Source: Youxingia wuxianensis
GTDB taxonomy: Bacteria > Bacillota > Clostridia > Oscillospirales > Ruminococcaceae
Assembly: GCF_014385085.1 (NCBI RefSeq)
Contig: NZ_JACRTD010000004.1
Location: 1 to 64,000, forward strand
Length of the DNA: 64,000 nucleotides
Direction of reading: 5' to 3'
The translations under genes were made by a program, and so were the position numbers. This document shows positions 17,408 through 26,385 of this stretch, one piece after another (within the stretch, counting starts at the first letter, position 1; each line of letters starts with the position of its first letter). Below the pieces are notes generated by a model. That model was not told the DNA's origin, did no database searches, and worked only from the letters and a program-made list of their open reading frames with translations.

Positions 17408-17429
17408 AAAAAAAGCCTCCCGCGGGTGC
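17408..17429 (+). terminator. Left half of a host terminator split by element 1
   Basis: The run AAAAAAAGCCTCCCGCGGGTGC begins 4 nt after the hydrolase stop codon. Its near-perfect complement (20 of 21 positions) lies 9.3 kb away at 26701-26721, directly before the convergent BtpA gene. Together they would form one bidirectional terminator. Confidence 0.85.
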
Positions 17430-17437
17430 CTATCGAT

Positions 17438-17460
17438 AGGTACGAAATCTGACCCATCGG
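17438..17460 (+). repeat. Left attachment arm of element 1
   Basis: AGGTACGAAATC then TGACCCATCGG. It matches the reverse complement of 26670-26692 at 18 of 23 positions. Likely a recombinase-binding half-site. Confidence 0.75.
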
Positions 17461-17477
17461 AGCCCCGGGGTGCTAGG

Positions 17478-17507
17478 AGGCGGACAGCTATGGCTGTCCG
17501 CCTTTTC
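17478..17507 (+). terminator. Terminator at the left end of element 1
   Basis: A perfect 10-bp stem GGCGGACAGC / GCTGTCCGCC with a 4-nt loop followed by TTTT. On the other strand it could also end the recombinase transcript. Confidence 0.7.
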
Positions 17508-17509
17508 CG

Positions 17510-19222
17510 TTATGCGGGGATATCTTGCGGTTGGCCGGTATTGGGTACCGCCTGGTGAAGTTGGAATGCGGATAAGGCGGGCTTTGCTTCACCCGGCAAC
17601 ATCCCGCTGTCCACCGCGCCGATATCCCGGTAGAAGATACGCACGCTCTGTCCGCTGCTGCGGGAGTATTTCTTCCCCCGTTCGCCGATCTCGATCCGCC
17701 GGATGAACAACCGCAGCAGGTCCGGCGTCAGCTCCTCTATGGCGGTGTACCGCTTGGCCTTCTCAATGAAGGCCTCCACGTTGGCGACAGAAGCCCGCAG
17801 TTCTTCCAGCCTGGCCTCCATCCTGGGGATGGCTTCCTCCAGCGCCTTCTGCTCGGCGTTGTAGTCGGCGGAGAGCATCCGGAACTGCTCGTTGGTCACC
17901 CGACCCAGCACATTGTCCTCGTAGAGCCGCTTGAACAGCGCCGACAGTTCCCCGCACCGTTTCTTCCCAGTGTCCAGTTCTTTTTGCAGCCGGGAGATCT
18001 CCCGACGCAGCTGGGCGCTGTTTTTCTGCTGGATGTACTCGGCAAACTGCCGCTCCTTCTTCCGGGCGAAGTGGGTGACCCTTTTCAGGTCGTCCAGAAC
18101 AATGGCTTTCAGGTCCCGTTCCAGGATCTGATGAGGCGTGCAGAACGCCTTCCCCTTCTTGCCATAGGTGGAGCACCGGAAGTAGTACTGATCCTCCCGC
18201 ATCTTCTCGGTCCGGCAGAGCACCAGATACCCGCCGCAGTCGGCGCAGTAGACCAGCCCAGAGAACAGCCCCGGCTCCTCCATATGCTTGGGCGCCCGGC
18301 GCTTGTGCCGGCGCACCTCCCGGACGATCTCCCAGAGCTCCTGGGTGATCAGGGGCTCATGGGTGTTCTCCACCAGCGCCTGCTCACTCTCCGGGCGCTT
18401 CACCTCCGCCTTGTTCTTGTAGGAGACGGTGGTGGTCCGCAGCCCCAGGGTATGCCCTCGGTAGACGATGTTGTCCAGGATGTGGGCCACCGACGCCCCC
18501 GACCAGCGGCAGGGCTGGCTGGTGTCCAATCCACAGAGGGCCGCTCCTGTCTGACGGAAGTAATAGTTGGAGGGGTTGAGCACCTGCTCCGCTGTCAGCT
18601 GCCGGGCGATCTGGCTGGGGCCTTTCCCGGCGGCGCAGAGGGAGAAGATCCGCTGTACCACCGGGGCGGTCACCTCATCCGGGACGATCTTCTTCGAATC
18701 CGGCGCCTTCTTTTTGTAGCCATAGGGCGGCGCGCCTCCGGTGCGCTCTCCCCGCTGGGCCTGCATCCGCTTGATCGCCCGCACCTTCTTGCTGCTTTCC
18801 TTTGCGTGCAGCTCGTTGGCCCAGTTGCGGATGGGGTTGAAATCATTGCTCCCCTCCACCAGGGAATCCACCCCGTCGTTCACCGCGATGAACCGCACCC
18901 CCTTCTGGGGAAAGTAGATCTCGGTGTAGTAGCCCACCTGGAGGTATTCCCGCCCCAGGCGGCTGAGGTCCTTGACAATCAAGGTCTCCACCTGCCCATT
19001 TTCGATCATCTCCACGATCTTCTTCCACGAGGGCCGCTCGAAGTTGGTCCCCGAGTATCCGTCATCCGCCAGGAACAGGGTGTTCTGAAACCCGTTTTCC
19101 CGGGCGTACTGCTCCAGCAGCAGGCGCTGGTTGTAGATGGAGTTGGACTCCCCCTGGCGTTCATCCTCCTGGCTGAGCCGGCCATAGAGGACGTTGTATT
19201 TCTGATTCTGGCTTGCCTTCAT
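17510..19222 (-). CDS. Large serine recombinase (TndX-like) of element 1
   Basis: A 570-aa site-specific recombinase. The N-terminal resolvase domain holds the catalytic Ser in LYGRLSQEDE and DDGYSGTNFERP and KDLSRLGREY. A recombinase domain follows (GGAPPYGYKKK), then a zinc ribbon (YCADCGGYLVLCR..CSTYGKKGKAFCTPHQI) and a coiled coil near residues 400-500. It excises and integrates the element through a Ser-DNA linkage at a 2-bp core. The start is the ATG behind GGAGG (9-nt spacer). It lies directly inside the left attachment arm, the usual position. Confidence 0.9.
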   Translation of the reverse strand: MKASQNQKYNVLYGRLSQEDERQGESNSIYNQRLLLEQYARENGFQNTLFLADDGYSGTNFERPSWKKIVEMIENGQVETLIVKDLSRLGREYLQVGYYTEIYFPQKGVRFIAVNDGVDSLVEGSNDFNPIRNWANELHAKESSKKVRAIKRMQAQRGERTGGAPPYGYKKKAPDSKKIVPDEVTAPVVQRIFSLCAAGKGPSQIARQLTAEQVLNPSNYYFRQTGAALCGLDTSQPCRWSGASVAHILDNIVYRGHTLGLRTTTVSYKNKAEVKRPESEQALVENTHEPLITQELWEIVREVRRHKRRAPKHMEEPGLFSGLVYCADCGGYLVLCRTEKMREDQYYFRCSTYGKKGKAFCTPHQILERDLKAIVLDDLKRVTHFARKKERQFAEYIQQKNSAQLRREISRLQKELDTGKKRCGELSALFKRLYEDNVLGRVTNEQFRMLSADYNAEQKALEEAIPRMEARLEELRASVANVEAFIEKAKRYTAIEELTPDLLRLFIRRIEIGERGKKYSRSSGQSVRIFYRDIGAVDSGMLPGEAKPALSAFQLHQAVPNTGQPQDIPA

Positions 19223-19303
19223 CTTTCGCTGCCTCCTTTTCCCGGGCAAGCCGGTACGGCAACCACAGGATACCACACCGGCTTCCAAAAGTCCATCGGG
19301 AAC

Positions 19304-19603
19304 TCATACTCCACCGAGATCTTTTTGCAGCTGCCGGTCGATGTGGGAGAGCAGTTTGCCGGTGGGGGTGGAAGAGGTTTTCTCCCCTCCCTGGAAGACC
19401 GAGGCGATATGGAACACCTTCCCGCCGATCACCATCTCCCGTTTGCGCACCAGCTGGCCCGGGTACTCCCAGAGTTCCGTATCCGAAAACAGGGGTAGGA
19501 CCTCCCCTGATGGAAGCTCCTGCAGGGAGACTTCCTCCGGCCGGTACGCTCCCAGCATCCCGGTATCCCGCAAAGTTTCCCAGTCCTTCTTTTTCTTCTG
19601 CAT
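19304..19603 (-). CDS. Hypothetical element protein, 99 aa
   Basis: The protein begins MQKKKKDWETLRDTG and has no motif I recognise. GEVLPLFSDTELWEYPGQLVRKREMVIGGKVFHIASVF suggests a small beta-rich fold. It starts behind AGGAGG and sits between the recombinase and the helix-rich gene on the same strand, so it is probably part of the element's core operon. Confidence 0.6.
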   Translation of the reverse strand: MQKKKKDWETLRDTGMLGAYRPEEVSLQELPSGEVLPLFSDTELWEYPGQLVRKREMVIGGKVFHIASVFQGGEKTSSTPTGKLLSHIDRQLQKDLGGV

Positions 19604-19621
19604 CCACTGGCCTCCTTCTTC

Positions 19622-20029
19622 CTACTGGTCGCCGCCCCGTTGGTATTCCACCACATCCTTCAGGGAGATGCTGCCGTTGGTTTTCTTGATCTCCCGGACG
19701 CAGAGGGCCCGGAGTTTTTCCAAAAGTTCCGGATCAATCTCCATGGCGGTGGCGAAGAGGTGCATCATCATATCCACCTCCACCGCCAGCTTGAAGAGCA
19801 GGCGGGCGGTACGGTTTTCCGAATCCTGTACCGTTCCCCGGAACGCGGAGACTAACATCGGGGACAGGATATTCGCTACCTCTCCACTTTGCAGATAGGC
19901 GCAGTAGTGGAGAAGCGCCTTCTCCACAAACTCATTCTGGCTGCGGCAGTTGGCAAGGGGGATTGCCGCCTTGACTGCCTGATCGGTTTTCTCTGAAATG
20001 CGCATCTGGAATCGGACTTTCTGTTCCAT
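19622..20029 (-). CDS. Ribbon-helix-helix-like accessory protein
   Basis: A 135-aa protein whose N-terminus, VRFQMRISEKTDQAVKAAIPLANCRSQNEFVEKALLHYC, looks like a CopG/Arc-type ribbon-helix-helix segment. It is followed by a helical domain. Such proteins often act as accessory DNA-binding factors or repressors in mobilizable elements. It starts behind AAGGAGG. It borders the noncoding stretch 20030-20397, a possible binding target. Confidence 0.6.
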   Translation of the reverse strand: MEQKVRFQMRISEKTDQAVKAAIPLANCRSQNEFVEKALLHYCAYLQSGEVANILSPMLVSAFRGTVQDSENRTARLLFKLAVEVDMMMHLFATAMEIDPELLEKLRALCVREIKKTNGSISLKDVVEYQRGGDQ

Positions 20030-20397
20030 GTAAACAACCTCCTTTTTCGTTTAGAATGTCATTTGTCGCTATCGAAAAATGGCTTTCCATCGGGACTTTT
20101 CGCCGGGTTGATGTCGGAAGTGATGGCAAAAGGCTTTTGATGATGCCATATCCGTATTTCAAACCTTTTGCGGTAAAACCCCGTGTTTTAGCCGTTTCCC
20201 CGGTCCGCATCGCGGGCCGGTGTGAGGGGCGGTGATGCCACCGCTTTATCCTGCTCACATATCGACCAGCGCAAATTGCCCCAAACCGGCTGGAAATCCC
20301 CGGCTGCTCAACGCCCGGCACAAACCGGCCAAAGGGCTGCTACATCGCTTGGGAGGGTGTTTCCCCAGCCCGAGGTGCAGAGCGGGCACACAGGCCT
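20030..20397. other. Noncoding region of element 1, possible origin
   Basis: About 370 bp without a convincing gene lie between the RHH-like gene and the ATPase gene. The stretch has several short inverted motifs (for example around the GGAAATCCCC and GGGAGGGTG..CCCCAG segments near 20300-20370). One minus-strand frame is open here, but its composition looks non-coding. An origin or regulatory region is possible and is unproven. Confidence 0.35.
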
Positions 20398-21462
20398 TCA
20401 CAGTGGCGTAGGCTGCGCCGGTGACAGGTGTGACGGCTGTGACAGCAAATCGGATACTGGCTCTGTCCCATTTTTCCCGTCACTCCCGTCACTGCTGTCA
20501 CAGCGCAGGTGAAGAGAACGGCTCTCCCGGGTGCGGCTGGCTGTGATGTGAACCCCCAATTTGTCCAGTTCCCCAGTATACCGGGCCAGCTTTTTGGAGA
20601 GGACGCTGGGCTGTACCGGCTCCCCGGCATAACCCTCCCACAGCATTGCCAGCTCGGTGGCAGTGCCATCGAAGCTCTCAAGGCCCTTGAGAAATTCCGC
20701 CAGGCGGAGGACTTCCATCGAAACAGGTTCCTGTTTCTGCTCCTCCAGCGGCTCTGTCAGCAGCCAGCGGCAGTTCTGAAACTTCAGGTGCAGTTCCTGG
20801 TACTCCACATCCCGACCAACACAGTGGAGCGTCGCTTCCACACTGCTTCTTCCCTGTTTCAGGAGGACGAGGTTGGTGTCCGCTACTCCGCTGATACCTG
20901 TGGTACCGGAGATCCGGTTGAAGGGATCGTCATCCTGCATCTTGCGGATATGGTGGATGACCAGGATGGCGACCCGATATCGGTCCGCCAATGCTTTCAG
21001 CGAGGAGAGGTCCTGATAGTCGTTGGCATAAGGATTGGCGGCGGCGCTGGATACTCGCACCTTCTGCAGAGTATCGATGACTACCAGCACGGTGTCCCGG
21101 TGCATCTGGAGGAACGCTTCGATCTGCTCCTCCAGCCCTTTGCCGATATTGCCGGCCATGGTGGCGAAGTGCAGCGCGGCAGGCGCGTTCTCGGTGAGTT
21201 GAAACAGCCGGCCCTGGATGCGGGAGAGGCTGTCCTCCAGACAGAGATAGAGGACGGTCCCCCGGACGGTGGTCAAACCCCAGACCGGCTCCCCTTTCGC
21301 AACGCACAGGCAGAGCCAGAGGGCCAGCCAGCTTTTCCCCACCTTGGAGGCGCCTGCCAGGATGTGCAGCCCCTGGGGCAGCAGCCGCTCCACCACGAAC
21401 TGGTTGGCGGGCAGTGGTGTGGAGAGCAGGGTATCGGCGTCTACGGTTTTCAGCTTCTGCAT
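20398..21462 (-). CDS. RepA-like AAA/RecA-fold ATPase
   Basis: A 354-aa ATPase with Walker A GASKVGKSWLALWL (residues about 37-50), Walker B VLVVIDTLQKV, and VIHHIRK plus ISGTTGISGVADTNLVL, as in RepA/DnaB-type hexameric helicases. The C-terminal third has a winged-helix look (LSKKLARYTGELDKLGV). It could support replication of the excised circle. It is read away from the DUF6076-like gene, and the divergent promoter region lies at 21463-21612. Confidence 0.75.
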   Translation of the reverse strand: MQKLKTVDADTLLSTPLPANQFVVERLLPQGLHILAGASKVGKSWLALWLCLCVAKGEPVWGLTTVRGTVLYLCLEDSLSRIQGRLFQLTENAPAALHFATMAGNIGKGLEEQIEAFLQMHRDTVLVVIDTLQKVRVSSAAANPYANDYQDLSSLKALADRYRVAILVIHHIRKMQDDDPFNRISGTTGISGVADTNLVLLKQGRSSVEATLHCVGRDVEYQELHLKFQNCRWLLTEPLEEQKQEPVSMEVLRLAEFLKGLESFDGTATELAMLWEGYAGEPVQPSVLSKKLARYTGELDKLGVHITASRTRESRSLHLRCDSSDGSDGKNGTEPVSDLLSQPSHLSPAQPTPL

Positions 21463-21529
21463 GAAATCACCTCTTTCGAGATCGTAACAGACAAATTGAT
21501 TTTCGAGAGATTTCAGTGTAGCACCTTCC

Positions 21530-21570
21530 TTGACTTTTTACAATAGGGAATGTATCATCTTATCAGATAC
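21530..21570 (+). promoter_or_regulatory. Promoter with dyad for the DUF6076-like gene
   Basis: TTGACT, a 17-nt spacer and TATCAT (21553-21558). A dyad GTATC-N9-GATAC (21552-21570) overlaps the -10 and probable start site, so a repressor may bind here. Confidence 0.55.
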
Positions 21571-21612
21571 ACTATATCAGGGCAGATAGATTCTCGATTA
21601 GGAGGGACACAC

Positions 21613-22689
21613 ATGGGCGTTTTGGGAAAGGATATCTTCGACCTGTCCCGGCCCCGGACCAGCACCAGAGTGCGGTTCGGGGAGGAGGGCTACTGGGTGG
21701 AGGATGTCCCGGAGATGCAGATATATGGCTCCATCCTCACCGAGATTCTGAACCTGGACCTTGCCCCTTTCCAGGCGGCGGTGGATGCCGTGGATCAGGT
21801 GATTGAGAAACAGGACAGGGATACCGCGCCCCGGGCGTTTATGGATCTCTGCGGGGCAGTGGGGACGCTGCCTCTCTACCGGCTGTACCGGGAGGATCTA
21901 CGCTTCTTTAGCAAGATGCAGGTGGAGCGGTTTGTGGTGGGAGAGGCCCGGGATGCCTTTGGGGAATTTGTCCTGGAAGGGGATTCCCGGCTGCTGGAGT
22001 TTGCCCGGCGCACCCTGGTGGAGCTTGCCGATATCCAGGAGCGGTATGGATGGTTCCTGGGGCGGCTGTCCGAGGGGCCGGTGGTGGAAAAGAAAAAGGG
22101 CCAGAGGAAAGAACCTCTGGCCCAGCAAATGCTGGCGCGGCATTTGGAGCCCTATGTGAGTGGAGTGAGCCTGGGGGCGGACCTCAGGGTGGATGCCCCT
22201 CGAGTGGACATCCAGTATGAGGTGCTGGATCTTCCCGGGCAGGAGCCGGTGCTGGTGGAGAAGATCTCCTTTTCCCGGCTCCTGGACTTTGTGTATGTGG
22301 AGTGCATGCGGGGGATGCAGAAGGGGTTTGTGCCCAAGCGGTGCGCCAACTGCGGGCGGTGGTTTTTGCAGAGGCCTGGGGCAACCTTCGCCTACTGCGA
22401 CGGTATCGCCCCAGGGGAGACGGAACGCACCTGCCGGGAGATCGGGGCCATTTCCAACTTCCGGGAGAAGGTGAAAAACAGCGAGATCTGGCAGCTCCAC
22501 CAGCGGGCCTACAAGAAGTATTTCGCCCGAACGCGCAAGGGGACCATGAGCCGGGCGGAGTTTGAGATCTGGTCCCGGGAGGCGGAACAGCTCCGGGACA
22601 GAGCGCTGGAGGAATATGACCGGGAGAGGGACGCGGAGAAGAAGGATACCATTGTGCAGCGGTTGAAAGAACAGCTCAACCGTATCTGA
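21613..22689 (+). CDS. DUF6076-like protein with zinc-ribbon segment
   Basis: The 358-aa protein starts at an ATG behind TAGGAGGGA. The N-terminal two thirds are not recognisable. A CxxC..C..C cluster (RCANCGRWFLQRPGATFAYC, then ERTCREIG) is followed by a basic, helix-rich tail (YKKYFARTRKGTMSRAEFEIW). This arrangement is common in proteins of Clostridia mobile elements that I associate with DUF6076; the function is unknown. It is the only plus-strand gene of element 1. Confidence 0.65.
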   Translation: MGVLGKDIFDLSRPRTSTRVRFGEEGYWVEDVPEMQIYGSILTEILNLDLAPFQAAVDAVDQVIEKQDRDTAPRAFMDLCGAVGTLPLYRLYREDLRFFSKMQVERFVVGEARDAFGEFVLEGDSRLLEFARRTLVELADIQERYGWFLGRLSEGPVVEKKKGQRKEPLAQQMLARHLEPYVSGVSLGADLRVDAPRVDIQYEVLDLPGQEPVLVEKISFSRLLDFVYVECMRGMQKGFVPKRCANCGRWFLQRPGATFAYCDGIAPGETERTCREIGAISNFREKVKNSEIWQLHQRAYKKYFARTRKGTMSRAEFEIWSREAEQLRDRALEEYDRERDAEKKDTIVQRLKEQLNRI

Positions 22690-22696
22690 ACAGACA

Positions 22697-22731
22697 AGAG
22701 GCCCAGGGCGTTTGCCCTGGACCTTCGCTTT
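22697..22731 (+). terminator. Hairpin after the DUF6076-like gene
   Basis: GGCCCAGGGC and GCCCTGGACC form a stem with a short loop, followed by TTCGCTTT. The T-tract is weak. It lies between convergent genes. Confidence 0.55.
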
Positions 22732-22740
22732 ATGCTGGGA

Positions 22741-25410
22741 TTATGCCTGTTTTTTCCGCTTCCAGAACCATACCCCGCCACCGGCTGCTGCCGCCAGCAC
22801 TGCAACTACGCCCGCAATCCACAGGCCGCTTGTGCCGCTTTCCTCTGTGGTGCTGGTGGTGACTGTCTCCTCCGGCTCGTAGATACCGGGGAGGGTCTGC
22901 TCGACGCCTTCCTCGGCCAGCTCCGGCGTCTCGGCCAGGCCTCGCTGAGGGGCGGTGACCTCCGGCTCACCCGCCGGGGTGGTGACGGCCGGGGCCGTTA
23001 CCTCCAGGATGCCGCCGGTCTCGGGATTGACCTTGTCCGGGTCAGCGACGGGTGCCTTCGGCTCTGCCTCAAAGGTCATGTCCTCCAGGTAGGAGAGGGG
23101 ATAGTAAATGCGGTTTTGCTCGTTGAGGGCCGCTGCCGACGGGATGATGATGTCCTCCCCGCCGTTCCAGGTGATGTGCAGCGTCACGTTGTCGGTGTTC
23201 CGCAAAGCCTCCATCACCGACCAGGGCATCCGGTCATAGGTGCGGGCATTGGCCTTCACGGTGTCGCCCGGGTCAGCGTGCCGGATCTCATCCCGGACGT
23301 CCATCCAGAAGTCGTACTCTCTCTCCCGGTAGCTGGAACCGCCGGAGGAGCCGCCGCTGCTGGAATTGCGGTCAAAGACGGCCTTGACGGTCACATGTTC
23401 GGCGGGCATGGTAAACTGGTTGCCGCTGATGGTAGCGCCGCCGGAAACGATCTCCCACCGCTCAAAATGATAGCCGCTGTCGGGGTCGGCGGTCAGGGTA
23501 ACGGTCGTTCCTGCCGGGGCGGTGGCCGGGGACGCGGACGCGGTGCCGTTGCCGTCCGTCTGCACCGTCACAGTGTACTGCACCGGATTCACGGTCACCG
23601 TGCAGGTATCCGTAAAGTCGCCGTCTGCCGTGGTGACGGTAATGGTGGCAGTGCCCGCATCCACGGCGGTGACCTTGCCGTCTGCGTCCACGGTGGCGAC
23701 GCTTGTGTTGCTACTTTCCCACGTCACGTTTTTGTTGGTGGCATTGTCCGGCGTGATGGTAGCGGTGAGGGTTTCGCTTTCATTTACGTCAAGGGTCAAG
23801 CTGGTCTTGTCCAGCTTGACTTCCGTAACCTTGTAGACTACGCCGCTTTGAGGCACATTTCCTTTCAACTCGCCGCCGTTTACGGTCAGCGTTGTACCCT
23901 CCGGGATAGTCAGGCTCGCCCCGCTGGGAATATTCAGGCTCTCGCCCTCGCCGATGGTCAAATTCTCCTGCAATTCCACACTGCCGTACACGGTGCCTGC
24001 TTTACTGTCGGAAAGATCAAGACCAAAGACGATACCAACACTGCCATCAGTAGGGGATACCCCACTGAGATTCCCAATATATCCGGCGCCGATCCCACCC
24101 CCTCTTGCGTCCACGATGGCACTGTTGCTGATGGTTAAGGTCGTAGTATTAGGAACGGTACCACTGCCGCTAGAATCATATAGAATCCCTGGAGACCCGC
24201 TGGCAGTCAGGCTGCCGCCGTCCACAGTCAGAGAGGCGGTCGAACTTTCGCGGGATTGCACATTGACACCACGACTGGTCCCCGTTGCTTCAACCTTGGC
24301 GTTCTGGATAAACAAAGCGCCATTGCCGTTGTTGCTCTGAACCCAGATGCCAGTCTGACTGGCGCTGGCAGTCATACTGCCGCTGCCCGTGATGGTCAGG
24401 GTGGCTCCGCCAGTAGAATTGGTCAACACATAGATCCCCTTGCCGACCTCTGCGATTGTATTGGTGCCCTCCAACTGGATGGTCAACTCCGCAGCGCCGT
24501 TCTGATTGTGCACGCCAATGGCAGCGCCAGCGATAAAAGTGCTGGTATCCGTAGACACGCTCTCTTTAATTGTGGCGTTGTGCAAGGTCAGGGTATTGGT
24601 AGCTGTGTTGTAATGGATATAGTTATTTGACGGTTTGCCTTCCTCGTTGTATTGGGTGACATTTCCCGCACTGTCTGTTGTCCAGTAGCCAGCGGTAGAT
24701 ATTAGCACACCACCTACATAAAGCACCTGTCCGCTCGGCGCAGCCGCCAGCGCCGTGACGGGCAGCGCGTTGGACAGGGTGGCAGGCTGGGCTTCCAAGC
24801 CCTTGCAGGCGGTGGGCTCTGCGCCCTCGGCCCCGCACACCGGGCAATCCCCATTGATTTCTTCCCCGGTGCAGAGGGTTTCACAGATACATTCTTCCGG
24901 CTGTGCATCGGACGGAGCTGCCGTGTCCCCGCTGTCCTGGGCGTTGCAGACTTCACAGACAAAGGCGCAGGGGGTTCCCGCTGTGGCGGGAACATAGCCG
25001 CAAGCCTCGTCATGCTCATGCTTGCAGTCCAAAACCTCCGTGATACAACCGCTTTCCTCGCTGCATACATAGGTGCAGGCCGTCGGGTCGGCTTCCTCCG
25101 GCTGGGACGGGGTGGCGGTGTTCTCCGACACGCTCTGGGCCGGGCAGCACTCCGGGCTGTGTTCATGGACACACTCGGTCACAAGCTGGTAGCAGTCCTC
25201 GTCATGTTCATGGGCGCAGGGGATTTCCACTGTCCCCTCGGTGTAGCCGCAAGCCTCGTCATGGCTTGGGTGGTGTTCGCACAGGGCGCTTTGGGCCTGT
25301 GTGCTTGGCACCAGTGGCGTGCCGCTGTCCCCCTCGGCAAAGGCCACCATGGGCAGCGCGGACATCATCACACACAAGCTGGCAAGCACCGCAAAAAATC
25401 GCTTCTTCAT
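22741..25410 (-). CDS. Large surface protein with Cys/His repeats, Big_2 and InlB-type domains
   Basis: An 889-aa secreted, membrane-anchored protein. It has a signal peptide (residues 1-25, ending MVAFAEG). A Cys/His-rich region of four to five related units follows (HEHDEDCY, HEHSPECC, KHEHDEACGY; about 45-200). Next come beta-helix-like repeats (about 230-520), a bacterial Ig-like Big_2 domain (VTEVKLDKTSLTLDV..TVTVN), and an InlB B-type repeat (YTVTVQTDGNGTASASPATAPAG). A linker leads to a C-terminal helix LWIAGVVAVLAAAAGGGVWFW with a KRKKQA tail. No LPxTG motif is seen. It is probably an adhesin or sensor. The TetR gene and a small membrane gene lie directly upstream in the same operon. 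Confidence 0.8.
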   Translation of the reverse strand: MKKRFFAVLASLCVMMSALPMVAFAEGDSGTPLVPSTQAQSALCEHHPSHDEACGYTEGTVEIPCAHEHDEDCYQLVTECVHEHSPECCPAQSVSENTATPSQPEEADPTACTYVCSEESGCITEVLDCKHEHDEACGYVPATAGTPCAFVCEVCNAQDSGDTAAPSDAQPEECICETLCTGEEINGDCPVCGAEGAEPTACKGLEAQPATLSNALPVTALAAAPSGQVLYVGGVLISTAGYWTTDSAGNVTQYNEEGKPSNNYIHYNTATNTLTLHNATIKESVSTDTSTFIAGAAIGVHNQNGAAELTIQLEGTNTIAEVGKGIYVLTNSTGGATLTITGSGSMTASASQTGIWVQSNNGNGALFIQNAKVEATGTSRGVNVQSRESSTASLTVDGGSLTASGSPGILYDSSGSGTVPNTTTLTISNSAIVDARGGGIGAGYIGNLSGVSPTDGSVGIVFGLDLSDSKAGTVYGSVELQENLTIGEGESLNIPSGASLTIPEGTTLTVNGGELKGNVPQSGVVYKVTEVKLDKTSLTLDVNESETLTATITPDNATNKNVTWESSNTSVATVDADGKVTAVDAGTATITVTTADGDFTDTCTVTVNPVQYTVTVQTDGNGTASASPATAPAGTTVTLTADPDSGYHFERWEIVSGGATISGNQFTMPAEHVTVKAVFDRNSSSGGSSGGSSYREREYDFWMDVRDEIRHADPGDTVKANARTYDRMPWSVMEALRNTDNVTLHITWNGGEDIIIPSAAALNEQNRIYYPLSYLEDMTFEAEPKAPVADPDKVNPETGGILEVTAPAVTTPAGEPEVTAPQRGLAETPELAEEGVEQTLPGIYEPEETVTTSTTEESGTSGLWIAGVVAVLAAAAGGGVWFWKRKKQA

Positions 25411-25434
25411 GTCGTTTCCTCCTGTGTTCTGGCC

Positions 25435-25599
25435 TCACTGGTTGATCGCGCTTCCCCGGCGGAGTGCCATGGCCCCCAGCACTGCCCCAACCAAAAAGGC
25501 GGCTGCCGTCAGTCCGGCGGCGATCCACCGCAGACGTTTTTGTTGCTGCTTTGCCCGGACGCGCTCCTTTACCGCTGCGACGCGGGCCTCAGTTGTCAT
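25435..25599 (-). CDS. Small single-span membrane protein, 54 aa
   Basis: It starts MTTEARVAAVKERVRAKQQQ, a basic coil, followed by one hydrophobic helix (WIAAGLTAAAFLVGAVLGAMAL) and a short tail. The ATG overlaps the TGA of the TetR gene (TGATG), implying translational coupling. The surface-protein gene begins 25 nt downstream. A role in membrane placement or regulation of the surface protein is only a guess. Confidence 0.7.
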   Translation of the reverse strand: MTTEARVAAVKERVRAKQQQKRLRWIAAGLTAAAFLVGAVLGAMALRRGSAINQ

Positions 25600-26216
25600 C
25601 ATAGGGCGTTCCCTCCTGCTTTCCCGTTGGGGTTTTCCATGGGATTCTGCTGCTGTGCGCCCATAAACGCCCCCAGGGAGGTGCGGATGGCGCCCAGCTG
25701 CAGCTGTAAATACGCCTCGTCCTCAAACATGGCGTAGTGGACGCAGGCCCGGACAAAGACGTAGATCATACCCTGGATAAAGTCCGCCGGCATTCCCAGC
25801 TTGCCGGAGAGCAGCTGGGCGTACTGGTGATAGCGGACACTCACGCCCCGGAAAAATTCAATCCCGTGTTCCCGGTACCGGGGGCTGGCATAGACCTGGT
25901 ACATAAAGCGGTATTTTTCCCCGTGGAGCTTTGCCGTGATGTAGGGCATCTCCCGCAGGAACCGCTCGATGTCCTTGAAGCTCCGGGGCGCCCGGGCCAT
26001 GAAATCGTCCTCCACCTTGGCCATGCAGTGGGCGGTGGAGTCGATGACGATGTTGTCCTTGCTGCCAAAGTAGTAGAGCAAGTTGCCGTTGGTGACGCCG
26101 CAGGCCTCCGCCAACATTTTCAGGCTGGTCCGCTCCAGCCCGTTTTTGCAAAAGACCTCAAAGCAGGTCTCCAGAAAAGCGATCCGCCGCTCGGGGATGC
26201 CTTTTTCATTTGCCAT
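25599..26216 (-). CDS. TetR-family transcription regulator
   Basis: A 205-aa regulator. The N-terminal helix-turn-helix reads RIAFLETCFEVFCKNGLERTSLKMLAEACGVTNGNLLYYFGSKDNIV, the typical TetR layout. The C-terminal helical domain would bind an unknown ligand. It heads a three-gene operon with a small membrane protein and the large surface protein. A partial dyad (ATTCACTGCTCGGTCAAT on the minus strand, near 26237-26254) just upstream could be its operator. The start is behind GGGAGGG. Confidence 0.85.
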   Translation of the reverse strand: MANEKGIPERRIAFLETCFEVFCKNGLERTSLKMLAEACGVTNGNLLYYFGSKDNIVIDSTAHCMAKVEDDFMARAPRSFKDIERFLREMPYITAKLHGEKYRFMYQVYASPRYREHGIEFFRGVSVRYHQYAQLLSGKLGMPADFIQGMIYVFVRACVHYAMFEDEAYLQLQLGAIRTSLGAFMGAQQQNPMENPNGKAGGNAL

Positions 26217-26295
26217 AGGAACCCTCCCTTATACCTGATTGACCGAGCAGTGAATACATGGCAAAAAATTCGCGCCGCCTTCCGGACAACGCAAA

Positions 26296-26336
26296 AAGGC
26301 GTATCCCGCCCGTTTTCCACGGGCAGAATACGCCTT
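26296..26336 (-). terminator. Terminator-like hairpin upstream of the TetR gene
   Basis: AAGGCGTAT-CCGCCCGT pairs with ACGGGC-ATACGCCTT, and on the minus strand a T run follows. It sits between the pentanucleotide repeat and the TetR gene, so it could block read-through or act as an attenuator. Confidence 0.6.
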
Positions 26337-26385
26337 GGTTTTGATATTCCGTTTTTGGGCAGCAAAAGGGGCAGAGTTTAGCTTC

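Noticed and set aside
17984..19498. Plus-strand frame of about 500 codons opposite the element 1 recombinase
   Set aside because: An artefact of high G+C; the composition is Leu/Pro/Arg/Gly-rich and the opposite strand has all recombinase motifs.
19932..20321. Minus-strand frame of 129 codons before the RHH-like gene
   Set aside because: Overlaps the RHH-like gene in another frame and has no motif or clear binding site; the region is better treated as noncoding.
22732..24138. Plus-strand frame of 468 codons opposite the surface protein
   Set aside because: Shadow of the large surface-protein gene in GC-rich DNA, without recognisable domains.
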